Shown here in pieces: positions 1 through 6,198 of a DNA stretch of 10,081 nt. Origin of the DNA: Actinomycetes bacterium (GTDB lineage: Bacteria > Actinomycetota > Acidimicrobiia > Acidimicrobiales > RAAP-2); NCBI GenBank assembly GCA_021784205.1, contig JAJXTB010000098.1, positions 1 to 10,081 on the forward strand, written 5' to 3'. The notes below the pieces were generated by a model. It was not told the DNA's origin. It ran no database searches and was given only the letters and a program-made list of their open reading frames with translations. The position numbers and the translations under genes were made by a program. The stretch's first letter is position 1. Every line of letters starts with the position of its first letter.

Positions 1-2
1 TC

Positions 3-488
3 ATGACCGAGCGAGAAGTTTTGACCTACGAGCGATTCGGACAGGCGACCCGGGAGTTGGCGCAGCGCATCGCCGACGACGGGTATCGACCGGACGTGGT
101 GCTGTCGATCGCGCGGGGGGGCTTCTTCCTCGGAGCTGGCCTCGGCTACGCCCTCAACGTAAAGAACGCCTTCATGATGAGCGTCGAGTTCTACACCGGC
201 GTCGACGAGCGCCTCGCGGTCCCCGTCGTCTTGCCCCCCGTCCCCAACAAGATCGACTTCTCCGGACTGAACGTCCTCATCGCCGACGACGTCGCCGACT
301 CCGGCGAGACCCTCAAACTGGTGCAGGACTTCGTCGCGGGTGAGGTCAACTCCGTGCGCTCGGCCGTCCTCTACGAGAAGTCGCGCAGCGTCATCAAGCC
401 CGACTACGCCTGGCGGCTGACGGACCAGTGGATCGACTTCCCGTGGTCGTGCGAGGGTCCCGTCGTCGTGGGGGGCATGAACCACTGA
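3..488 (+). CDS. Phosphoribosyltransferase-domain protein
   Basis: A 161-residue protein of the type I phosphoribosyltransferase fold, which moves a 5-phosphoribosyl group from PRPP to (usually) a purine or pyrimidine base, or serves as a regulatory relative. The PRPP-binding signature is clear at residues 91-104 (VLIADDVADSGETL: hydrophobic strand, two acidic residues, then the D-S-G-E-T loop). An early ARGG turn at 37-40 matches the PPi-binding loop region of hypoxanthine/xanthine-type enzymes. Length fits the small Gpt/Hpt-like class (about 150-190 residues). The C-terminal DxWIDFPW segment is also usual for that group. ATG at position 3 gives a natural N-terminus, but only two bases precede it, so the RBS and promoter lie outside the window. 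It ends 14 bp before the convergent stop of the SRPBCC gene, with no clear terminator hairpin between them. The substrate cannot be assigned from sequence alone; it may be salvage of a purine base. Function beyond the fold is uncertain. Confidence 0.88.
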   Translation: MTEREVLTYERFGQATRELAQRIADDGYRPDVVLSIARGGFFLGAGLGYALNVKNAFMMSVEFYTGVDERLAVPVVLPPVPNKIDFSGLNVLIADDVADSGETLKLVQDFVAGEVNSVRSAVLYEKSRSVIKPDYAWRLTDQWIDFPWSCEGPVVVGGMNH

Positions 489-502
489 CCCCGTGAACGT
501 CC

Positions 503-949
503 TCAGGTTCCGACGGCACCGTCGCGCCCGAGGCGAGCGCGCAGTCCGGCGGCAGCGTTGCTAGCCAGGCGCCGGAAGACGAGCGCGAGAAGTGGGGTCG
601 TGACCCGACTCCAGCCCCGCGCCTCGAGCCGGGCGTCGTAGCGCAGCAGAGTTCCGTCCGGACGCGGTTCGACGGTGATGGTGTCGCGCGACTCGAGACG
701 AGACGAGTGCGAGAGGAGGACGACGCTGGTGGGGCCCAGGGACTCGACCACGTATTCGAGGTCCGTCGTCCGCCCGGCGGCCCGCACCGTCAACTCGAAG
801 CGGCTCCCCGTAGTGATCGCACCTTCGTCGAGGCGCCGCGCCCGCACGACGCTGGGGTCCCACTCCGGTGCCCGGGAGAAGTCACTCATGTAGGCGAGCA
901 CCTCCGCGGGGGTCCGGACAGATTCGATCTCGACCACGGCTCGGGGCAT
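503..949 (-). CDS. SRPBCC-family (polyketide cyclase/START-like) protein
   Basis: A 148-residue protein of the SRPBCC/Bet v1-like fold, which forms a helix-grip cavity for hydrophobic ligands. Typical marks are an N-terminal strand followed by TPAEVLAYMSDFSRAPEWDPSV (residues 13-34: the 'xVwxxlxDxxxxpxWdp' helix), central strands with TTGSRFELTV, and a long amphipathic C-terminal helix (116-141). The start at 949 is supported by a strong AAGGAGG Shine-Dalgarno about 5 nt upstream. The frame stays open much further upstream, but that stretch overlaps the antisense regulator gene and is rejected. The RBS lies beside the palindromic array at 963-980 shared with the divergent LitR-like gene, so light/B12 control is likely (inference). 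The ligand is unknown. Its position beside lipid-modifying genes suggests a fatty-acyl or polyketide-like lipid, but nothing in the sequence proves this. It is convergent with the upstream phosphoribosyltransferase. Confidence 0.87.
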   Translation of the reverse strand: MPRAVVEIESVRTPAEVLAYMSDFSRAPEWDPSVVRARRLDEGAITTGSRFELTVRAAGRTTDLEYVVESLGPTSVVLLSHSSRLESRDTITVEPRPDGTLLRYDARLEARGWSRVTTPLLALVFRRLASNAAAGLRARLGRDGAVGT

Positions 950-962
950 CGGGTCCTCCTTA

Positions 963-980
963 TTAGCACTAAAGTTTAGT
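963..980. promoter_or_regulatory. Putative LitR/CarH operator in the divergent SRPBCC / regulator promoter
   Basis: The sequence TTAGCACTAAAGTTTAGT contains three half-sites in alternating orientation: TTAG-CA-CTAAA, then ACTAAA-G-TTTAGT (a perfect palindrome around G974). The first 13 bases recur exactly at 5143-5155 in the other divergent promoter of the cluster. It lies 14-31 bp upstream of the SRPBCC ATG and 42-59 bp upstream of the regulator ATG. -10-like hexamers (TAAACT on minus, TAAAGT on plus) overlap it, as expected for a repressor site. No good -35 is visible for either direction. Three half-sites would suit a tetrameric CarH-type repressor (known for the family); the assignment to this regulator is inference. 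Confidence 0.62.
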
Positions 981-1021
981 TCTGCGCTCGCGTCCGAGCG
1001 CTCCGCACCCCGAGAGGTCCC

Positions 1022-1864
1022 ATGAGCGCTCACCACGATGGTTCCCGGACCGTGAGCCTCGTCGAGGCGGCCCAGATCCTCGGCGTCCACTACATGACGG
1101 CGTACCGCTACGTACGCACAGGGCGCCTCGCCGCCGAGCTCGACGGTCGGGTGTGGCGGGTTCGCCAGGATCACCTCGACGCCTTTCGCCAGCCACGGAC
1201 GGCGGCGGCCCCTCGTAGAGCGGCGCCGGCCGCGCGTCTCGTCGAGCGTCTGATCGCGGGGGACGAAGCGGGATGCTGGCGCATCATCGAAGATTCGTTG
1301 GCCGCAGGCGCCTCCCCGAGTTCGATTCATCTGGACGTCCTGGCCCCGGCGCTTCGTGCCGTCGGCGACGGCTGGCACGAGGGACGCGTGAGCATCGCCG
1401 ACGAGCACCGCGCGACATCGACGACACGACGGCTGATCGCTCGACTCGGACCCCACTTCGCCCGGCCGGGACGAAAGCGTGGCGTCGTCGTGGTCGGGGC
1501 GGTTGAAGGCGAGTGGCACGACATCCCGATCGCCCTCGTCGCCGACCAGATTCGAGGGGCCGGCTTCTCGGTCGTCGAACTCGGGGCGAACACGCCCGTC
1601 GACTCCTTCGTCGAGGCCGCCCGGCGTGAGCGTCCCCTGGCCGTTCTCATCACCGTCACGACGACCGGTCGCGACGCGATGGTTCGAACGACGGCGGCGC
1701 GCCTGCACGACGAGGGCGCCACGGTCATCATCGGTGGCGCCGCCGTCACCGCGGAACGGCGGGCTCGCTCCCTGGGGTCGGACGAATGGCCCGGGAACGA
1801 CGGGCGACGCGTCGTCGAACTCCTCGAGCGACTGCACGGGGCCCGCTCGACTGCGGTCAACTGA
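1022..1864 (+). CDS. litR: LitR/CarH-like B12-binding light-responsive transcriptional regulator (excisionase-type HTH)
   Basis: A 280-residue regulator with three parts. Residues 10-55 are a MerR/excisionase (HTH_17) DNA-binding domain (SLVEAAQILGVHYMTAYRYV... with the GRVWRVRQDHLDAF wing). Residues 72-142 are a helical B12-binding cap carrying the CarH hallmark W-x9-EH (W118, E128, H129), which in the family contacts the adenosyl group. Residues 154-272 are a Rossmann-like cobalamin-binding domain with E164-x-H166; H166 is the expected lower axial ligand, and a GG turn follows at 238-239. In CarH-type proteins adenosylcobalamin supports DNA binding in the dark, and light breaks the Co-C bond and releases the operator. 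Odd points: P169 stands where ExHxxG has Gly, and the HTH is excisionase-like rather than classical MerR. GAGAGG precedes the ATG. The 3' end overlaps the convergent CFA-like gene by 8 bp. The symbol is given by similarity of architecture. Confidence 0.85.
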   Translation: MSAHHDGSRTVSLVEAAQILGVHYMTAYRYVRTGRLAAELDGRVWRVRQDHLDAFRQPRTAAAPRRAAPAARLVERLIAGDEAGCWRIIEDSLAAGASPSSIHLDVLAPALRAVGDGWHEGRVSIADEHRATSTTRRLIARLGPHFARPGRKRGVVVVGAVEGEWHDIPIALVADQIRGAGFSVVELGANTPVDSFVEAARRERPLAVLITVTTTGRDAMVRTTAARLHDEGATVIIGGAAVTAERRARSLGSDEWPGNDGRRVVELLERLHGARSTAVN

Positions 1865-3107
1865 GGGGGCGCTCGAGAAGCACTTGCACGTCACTCACGT
1901 GGCGCTCGAGGAAGGCCCCCTCGCAGTAGGTCAGGTAGAGCGTCCACAGTCGCCGGAAACGCTCGTCGTAGCCGAGCGCCGTCACCTCGTCGCGACGGTT
2001 GTCGAATCGCTCGCGCCACCGATGGAGGGTCTCGGCGTAGTGGGGTCCGATGTCGTCGAGTCGCGCCAGCCTCCACCCGGCCGAAGCACTCGCCGCCAGG
2101 AGTGATCGGACCGAGGGCAGGCTGCCCCCCGGGAAGATGAACTCCTTGATGAAGTCGGTCGTGACCTTGGCCCGGTCGTAACTGTCATCGTCGATGACGA
2201 TGGCCTGCAGCGCCATGCGACCCCCCGGGCGCACGAATCGCGCGCACTCACGGAAGTAGCCCGGCACCTCTCGCCAGTCGACGGCTTCGATCATCTCGAC
2301 CGATACCAACTTGTCGTAGGTACCGGTCAGATCTCGGTAGTCGTCGTGCAGGACGGTGACGCGGTCCCCGAGCCCGTTCGCCTCGACTCGCTGGGTCGCG
2401 GCGGCGAACTGCTCGGCCGAAATAGTCGTCGTCGTGACGCGACACCCGTACGTCCGGGCCACGTGCGTCGCGAGTCCTCCCCAGCCCGTGCCGATCTCGA
2501 GCAGGTGATCGTCGGGGCCGAGCTCGAGCATCGCCGCCAATCGATCGATCTTCGCGATCGACGCCTCCTCGAGGGTGACGTCGGGACGGGCGAAGTAGGC
2601 GCACGAGTAGGACATCGTCGGGTCGAGCATGAGGGCGAAGAGGTCGTTGCCCACGTCGTAGTGTGCCCGGATCATCCGCCGATCCTCGTGGCGACCCCGA
2701 CGTAGCCGGCGACGACGGAGGGGGTCCAGGAAGACGCTGGCCAGTCGACCCACCGCGTCGAGGGTTCGTCGCACGGGGCCCTGCGCGCGAATGAGGATCC
2801 GGATGACGGTCACGACGTCGTCACTGTCCCACCAGCCTTCGAGGTAGGAGATCCCGAGTCCCACGGAACCGTGGCGAAGGAGCGCGGAGTACGTCCGATC
2901 GTCGTGGATCCGGACCGTCGCCGCCAACTCGCCCCGTCCGAGACGGCGCTCGGTCGCTTCCTCGATCAAGGTGAGCCGCCCACCGCGACTACGCGCGAGC
3001 AGGGAGAAAAGGATGGCGCGCGCGACGCGCGCGACGGCGCGCGACTCGCCAACGCGCCCCGCGAGTGAGGAGGTTGGACGAACGGTGGCCAGGGACGACT
3101 TAGACAC
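1857..3107 (-). CDS. Cyclopropane-fatty-acyl-phospholipid synthase-like SAM methyltransferase
   Basis: A 416-residue class I methyltransferase of the CFA-synthase family, acting on unsaturated acyl chains of membrane phospholipids. Residues up to about 130 form the family's N-terminal lipid-side domain (SYLEGWWDSDDV near 88-98). The catalytic domain follows: HYDVGND (149-155), LDPTMSYSCAYF (161-172, with C169 matching the catalytic-region Cys of E. coli Cfa), SAM motif I LLEIGTGWGG (202-211), SVEMIEAV (269-276), EFIFPGGSLPS (322-332) and DIGPHYAETLHRW (352-364, Tyr357). Q301 in LQAI stands where E. coli Cfa has the bicarbonate-binding His266. This suggests the CFA-like subgroup, some members of which methylate to give methyl- or furan-fatty-acid precursors. 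The chosen GTG at 3107 overlaps the DUF1365 stop by 8 bp with AAGGTGG upstream; an ATG at 3137 is an alternative. It is the last gene of a three-gene operon. Confidence 0.88.
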   Translation of the reverse strand: MSKSSLATVRPTSSLAGRVGESRAVARVARAILFSLLARSRGGRLTLIEEATERRLGRGELAATVRIHDDRTYSALLRHGSVGLGISYLEGWWDSDDVVTVIRILIRAQGPVRRTLDAVGRLASVFLDPLRRRRLRRGRHEDRRMIRAHYDVGNDLFALMLDPTMSYSCAYFARPDVTLEEASIAKIDRLAAMLELGPDDHLLEIGTGWGGLATHVARTYGCRVTTTTISAEQFAAATQRVEANGLGDRVTVLHDDYRDLTGTYDKLVSVEMIEAVDWREVPGYFRECARFVRPGGRMALQAIVIDDDSYDRAKVTTDFIKEFIFPGGSLPSVRSLLAASASAGWRLARLDDIGPHYAETLHRWRERFDNRRDEVTALGYDERFRRLWTLYLTYCEGAFLERHVSDVQVLLERPLS

Positions 3108-3840
3108 GTTCCACCTTGCGATCCGGATGCGCGACAAACGGTACGTGCTTGCGCCAGAGGGAAAGTGCCTGACGGTAGATAGCCCAGGAGATGCGCCACG
3201 TCATCACCGGGTGGGCCCACAGGACCCGCCCCAACTCACGACGATCGATCTCACAGCGCGAGAGGGCGAGGGAGGTCTCCAGCACGGTCTCGCCGTGCTC
3301 AACCACGTCAATGGACACCACGAGGTGGCGCCCGGGGTCGTGGTACGTGATCCGGTAGACGACGTCCATCGACACGAAGGGCGAGACGTGCATCTCCTTA
3401 TCGACCTCGTAGGTTCCCGCTGCGCCCACGACGTAGGCACGACGCTCGTGCCAGGGAGTGCTCGTCACGTCAGCGACGAGCGCCTCCACGCGCTCGCCGC
3501 TCTCGTCGAAGCAGAAGTAGAGAGAGATTGGGTTGAACTGCCAGCCCCACGTACGAGGGTGCGTCAGGAGGGCGACCGGACCAGCGGGGCGACGGCCGGT
3601 CTCTCGAGCGACCAGGTCGCGGACGGCCCGGTCGAGGGTCACGTCGCGAAGCCCCAGGTAGTCACGTCGACGGACATTCACCGGTCGCCACTGCTCGTGT
3701 CCCCACGCGGGGTGGCGCGAGCACACGTCGTCGATCTCGTCGAGGTAGAGCAGCGGCATCGCGACCCGGTATTCGAAGGCGTGCTCGACCGGCGTGCGTC
3801 GGCGGTGACGCACCAGACCCTCGTAGATCGCGCTCCTCAC
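3100..3840 (-). CDS. DUF1365 domain-containing protein
   Basis: A 246-residue member of the DUF1365 family. Hallmarks are the opening strand SAIYEGLVRHRRRTPVEHAFEYRV (3-26), LLTHPRTWGWQFNPIS (91-106, with the invariant FNPIS), VTSTPWHERRAYV (125-137) and EVDKEMHVSPF (145-155, the conserved K-x-HVSPF). The biochemical activity of the family is not settled, but its genes regularly sit beside CFA-synthase-like and FAD amine-oxidase-like genes in light- or singlet-oxygen-induced clusters, which suggests a step in fatty-acid modification. The GTG start at 3840 forms a GTGA 4-bp overlap with the upstream oxidase stop, so translational coupling is likely; the in-frame ATG at 3873 would create a longer overlap and an unusual Cys/Arg-rich start and is less likely. 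The stop overlaps the start of the CFA-like gene. Middle gene of the operon. Confidence 0.88.
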   Translation of the reverse strand: MRSAIYEGLVRHRRRTPVEHAFEYRVAMPLLYLDEIDDVCSRHPAWGHEQWRPVNVRRRDYLGLRDVTLDRAVRDLVARETGRRPAGPVALLTHPRTWGWQFNPISLYFCFDESGERVEALVADVTSTPWHERRAYVVGAAGTYEVDKEMHVSPFVSMDVVYRITYHDPGRHLVVSIDVVEHGETVLETSLALSRCEIDRRELGRVLWAHPVMTWRISWAIYRQALSLWRKHVPFVAHPDRKVERV

Positions 3841-5090
3841 GCGTTCACCAGCGCAGCATCGAGGCCTCGGCACACCCGAAGGGCACTCTGGACGCCGTCT
3901 TCGTGGAATCCATAGCCCCAGTATGCGCCGCAGAACCAGGTACCGGACCGCCCGCTGATCTCGTCGTATCGAGACTGCGCGGCGATGGCCGCGGCGTCAA
4001 AGAGGGGGTGGGCGTACTCGAAGCGTCCGAGGACGCGCTCGGGGCTGATCAGGTCGTCTTGGTTGAGTGTCACGCACACCTCGTCGCGAGTGGCCAGCGA
4101 CTGGAGTCGATTCATGTGGTAGGTCACGGTCGCCCCACGCGACCCCGATCCCACCCGATAGTTCCAACTCGCCCACGCGTGGCGTGACTCGGGCAGGAGC
4201 GACCGATCCGTGTGGAGCACGACCGAATTCATCTGGTAACGGAGATCGCCGAGAATCTCATGCTCGGCGTCCGACGGGTCGCTGAGCAGCGAGAGCGTCG
4301 TGTCACTGTGGGTCGCGAAGATCACGTGATCGAAGAGCTCCGAGCCCCGCTCCTCACTGAAGACCTCGACGCCCTCGCGACGTCGCACCACCTTCTCGAC
4401 GCGGTGCGAGAGGCGCAGTCGATCGCCGAGGATGCCCGCGATGGCGTTCACGTACGACCGCGATCCCCCGGCCACGGTCCGCCACTGAGGTCGGCCACCG
4501 GCCGAGAGAAGGCCGTGATTCTCAAAGAATCGCGCGAAGGTGTGCGCGGGGATGTTCAACGCGTCTTCGAGTGGCGCCGACCAGATCGCCGAGACCATGG
4601 GACGGAGGTACCACTCAGCGATCCGCTCACCACCCGGCGAGCTCGCAACCAAGTCACCGAGGGGAATCGACGAGGGCCCGGCACCGGAGGTCAGCGCCCG
4701 AGCCCGTCGATTGAAACGGACGATGTCGAGGAGGGTCGCGACGACCTCGCGGCGCGACACGCCCGTCTGGTACGCGAGGAGGGACCGAAGCGAACCGGGG
4801 CGCCACTCGAGACCCCGGGCCGGGTTGCTCACGCTGAAGCTCATCTCGCTCGGTTGGGTCGTGACGCCCAATTGCCCAAAGAGTCGCGAGAGACCCGGAT
4901 AGTTCGCCTCGTTGTAGACGATGAACCCCGTGTCAACGGCGACACGACCGTCGGAGAGGTCGACGTCGACGGTGTGGGCGTGTCCGCCCGCCCGGGCGTC
5001 GCGTTCGAAGACCGTGACGTCGTGACGGGGGTTCAACACGTACGCACTCGTCAGACCGGCGATACCTGAACCGATAATGGCGACCCGCAT
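3837..5090 (-). CDS. FAD-dependent amine-oxidase-like NAD(P)/FAD-binding protein (COG2907 type)
   Basis: A 417-residue flavoprotein of the amine oxidase/phytoene desaturase superfamily. The N-terminal dinucleotide-binding motif is intact: GSGIAG at 7-12 with the ribose-binding E29 after the second strand (DVTVFE), followed by GGHAHTV at 35-41. The C-terminus has the second FAD motif, FCGAYWGYGFHEDGVQSAL, typical of predicted FAD-binding proteins in CFA/DUF1365 clusters. The likely role is oxidation or desaturation of a modified acyl chain or related lipid (inference; the substrate is not visible). The ATG at 5090 puts the FAD motif at the very N-terminus, as in homologues, and has GAGGAG about 6 nt upstream; the longer reading to 5189 crosses the operator and the SDR start and is rejected. 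First gene of the minus-strand operon, divergent from the SDR with the shared operator at 5142-5155, about 52-65 bp upstream. Confidence 0.88.
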   Translation of the reverse strand: MRVAIIGSGIAGLTSAYVLNPRHDVTVFERDARAGGHAHTVDVDLSDGRVAVDTGFIVYNEANYPGLSRLFGQLGVTTQPSEMSFSVSNPARGLEWRPGSLRSLLAYQTGVSRREVVATLLDIVRFNRRARALTSGAGPSSIPLGDLVASSPGGERIAEWYLRPMVSAIWSAPLEDALNIPAHTFARFFENHGLLSAGGRPQWRTVAGGSRSYVNAIAGILGDRLRLSHRVEKVVRRREGVEVFSEERGSELFDHVIFATHSDTTLSLLSDPSDAEHEILGDLRYQMNSVVLHTDRSLLPESRHAWASWNYRVGSGSRGATVTYHMNRLQSLATRDEVCVTLNQDDLISPERVLGRFEYAHPLFDAAAIAAQSRYDEISGRSGTWFCGAYWGYGFHEDGVQSALRVCRGLDAALVNA

Positions 5091-5141
5091 CAGATCTCCT
5101 CGTGCGACAGCGAGCTCGAGGGACCTCGACTCCTCGATGAA

Positions 5142-5155
5142 TTTAGCACTAAAGT
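5142..5155. promoter_or_regulatory. Putative LitR/CarH operator in the divergent oxidase-operon / SDR promoter
   Basis: TTTAGCACTAAAGT holds the palindrome TTTAG-CA-CTAAA; 13 of its bases are identical to 963-975. It coincides with a plus-strand -10-like TAAAGT (5150-5155), which has a TCGACT -35-like hexamer 18 bp upstream (5126-5131), and with a minus-strand -10-like TAAATT. A bound repressor would therefore block both directions. Unlike the first site it lacks the third TTTAGT half-site. Confidence 0.62.
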
Positions 5156-5161
5156 GACGAG

Positions 5162-6142
5162 ATGAGACCGGTGCCGCCCATCCTCGCACGTGTCGTCGAC
5201 GGGGCCCTGGAGGCGACGATCGCCCTCAGCTTCAGCCGGGTGGGCATCGTCGTACGGCGGGCCACCTCCCCGTGGCCGCCCGCGCCGCCGATCGCGGGTG
5301 GTACCTTCCTGGTCACGGGTGCCTCGTCGGGGGTCGGCCGCGCCATCGCTCAGGGACTAGCCGACCTCGGTGCCAACCTCGTCCTCGGGGGTCGCGACTT
5401 GGCGCGACTCGAGGCCACCGCGTCGGACGTCGAGGCTCGCGGCGTTCGGGCCATCACCTGGCCCGTGGATCTCAGCCGAAGCGCCGCGATCGACCAGGCG
5501 TCCGAGCGTCTCGTCGATCGACTCGAGCGCCTCGACGGCGTCGTCCACTCGGCCGGGGCCCTCTTAGGCGATTTCACGACTACCCCCGACGGGGTCGAGG
5601 CGACCGTCGCCACCCACCTCCTCGCCCCCTTTCGACTCACGTGGCACCTTCGCCACCTCCTCTTCGCCACGGGGCGATCGACCATCGTGACGGTGTCCTC
5701 GGGCGGGATGTACTCCCAGGCCCTGCGCCTCGCGACTCTCGAGATGGGTCCGGCGAAGTACCGGGGAACCACCGCCTACGCCCGGGCCAAGCGGGCCCAG
5801 GTCGCGCTCGCGCACGAGTGGTCCCGTCGCTGGTCCGGCCGGGGTGTATCGAGTTACGTGATGCACCCGGGCTGGACGGACACCCCGGGGCTCTCCGACG
5901 CCCTCCCCCACTTCGCGCGACTCGGCCAACTACTCCGTCGACCGGACGAGGGTGCCGACACCGCGGTCTGGCTCGCCGCCGGCGCCGCCGGCAACTACGG
6001 GACCCGACGGGGGATCTGGCTTGACCGACGACCGCGCTCGGAGCACTACCTTCCCTGGACGCGCGGCGGGTCAACGGCGACAGGACCTGAACTCTGGCGA
6101 TGGTGCGAATCGCGCACGGGCATCGACGCCACAGCCGACTGA
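5162..6142 (+). CDS. DHRS12-like short-chain dehydrogenase/reductase
   Basis: A 326-residue NAD(P)-dependent SDR. An extra N-terminal segment of about 47 residues precedes the Rossmann fold; this and the C-terminal blocks resemble eukaryotic DHRS12-type SDRs. Visible motifs: cofactor loop TGASSGVG (52-59), GGRD (76-79), VDL (102-104), HSAG in place of NNAG (129-132), catalytic VSSGGM (178-183), YARAK (Tyr206, Lys210), MHPGWTDTPG (234-243), EGADTAVWLA (263-272) and WLDRRP (286-291). All catalytic residues are present, so it should be an active oxidoreductase on a carbonyl or hydroxyl group; the substrate is unknown, though the neighbours suggest a lipid. The ATG at 5162 lies 7 nt after the operator/-10-like TAAAGT and has no clear RBS, so the transcript may be leaderless or nearly so. 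Divergent from the oxidase-DUF1365-CFA operon and probably controlled with it. Confidence 0.9.
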   Translation: MRPVPPILARVVDGALEATIALSFSRVGIVVRRATSPWPPAPPIAGGTFLVTGASSGVGRAIAQGLADLGANLVLGGRDLARLEATASDVEARGVRAITWPVDLSRSAAIDQASERLVDRLERLDGVVHSAGALLGDFTTTPDGVEATVATHLLAPFRLTWHLRHLLFATGRSTIVTVSSGGMYSQALRLATLEMGPAKYRGTTAYARAKRAQVALAHEWSRRWSGRGVSSYVMHPGWTDTPGLSDALPHFARLGQLLRRPDEGADTAVWLAAGAAGNYGTRRGIWLDRRPRSEHYLPWTRGGSTATGPELWRWCESRTGIDATAD

Positions 6143-6198
6143 GCGCTCTCGCAGTTCTACCCACGCGGCGGATTCGGGACGGTACTGTTGCGACAGCC

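Noticed and set aside
503..1894. 463-codon minus-strand open frame extending the SRPBCC gene upstream
   Set aside because: The upstream two thirds are antisense to the clearly coding B12 regulator and translate to Arg/Asp-rich patternless sequence; a strong RBS marks the start at 949.
3014..3060. CGCGCGAC-like low-complexity repeat
   Set aside because: It lies in the N-terminal coding region of the CFA-like gene and is explained by Ala/Arg/Val codons; no regular unit supports a functional repeat.
2971..3915. 314-codon plus-strand open frame opposite the DUF1365 gene
   Set aside because: It is a high-GC shadow of a recognised DUF1365 gene; its translation shows no family pattern.
4212..5069. 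285-codon plus-strand open frame opposite the FAD oxidase
   Set aside because: Mirror frame of a well-supported flavoprotein with intact FAD motifs; no RBS and no recognisable domain.
6174..6193. TTCGGGAC-beginning stretch as a second DosR box
   Set aside because: Only the left arm matches; the right arm has no AGTCCC, about half of the positions agreeing.
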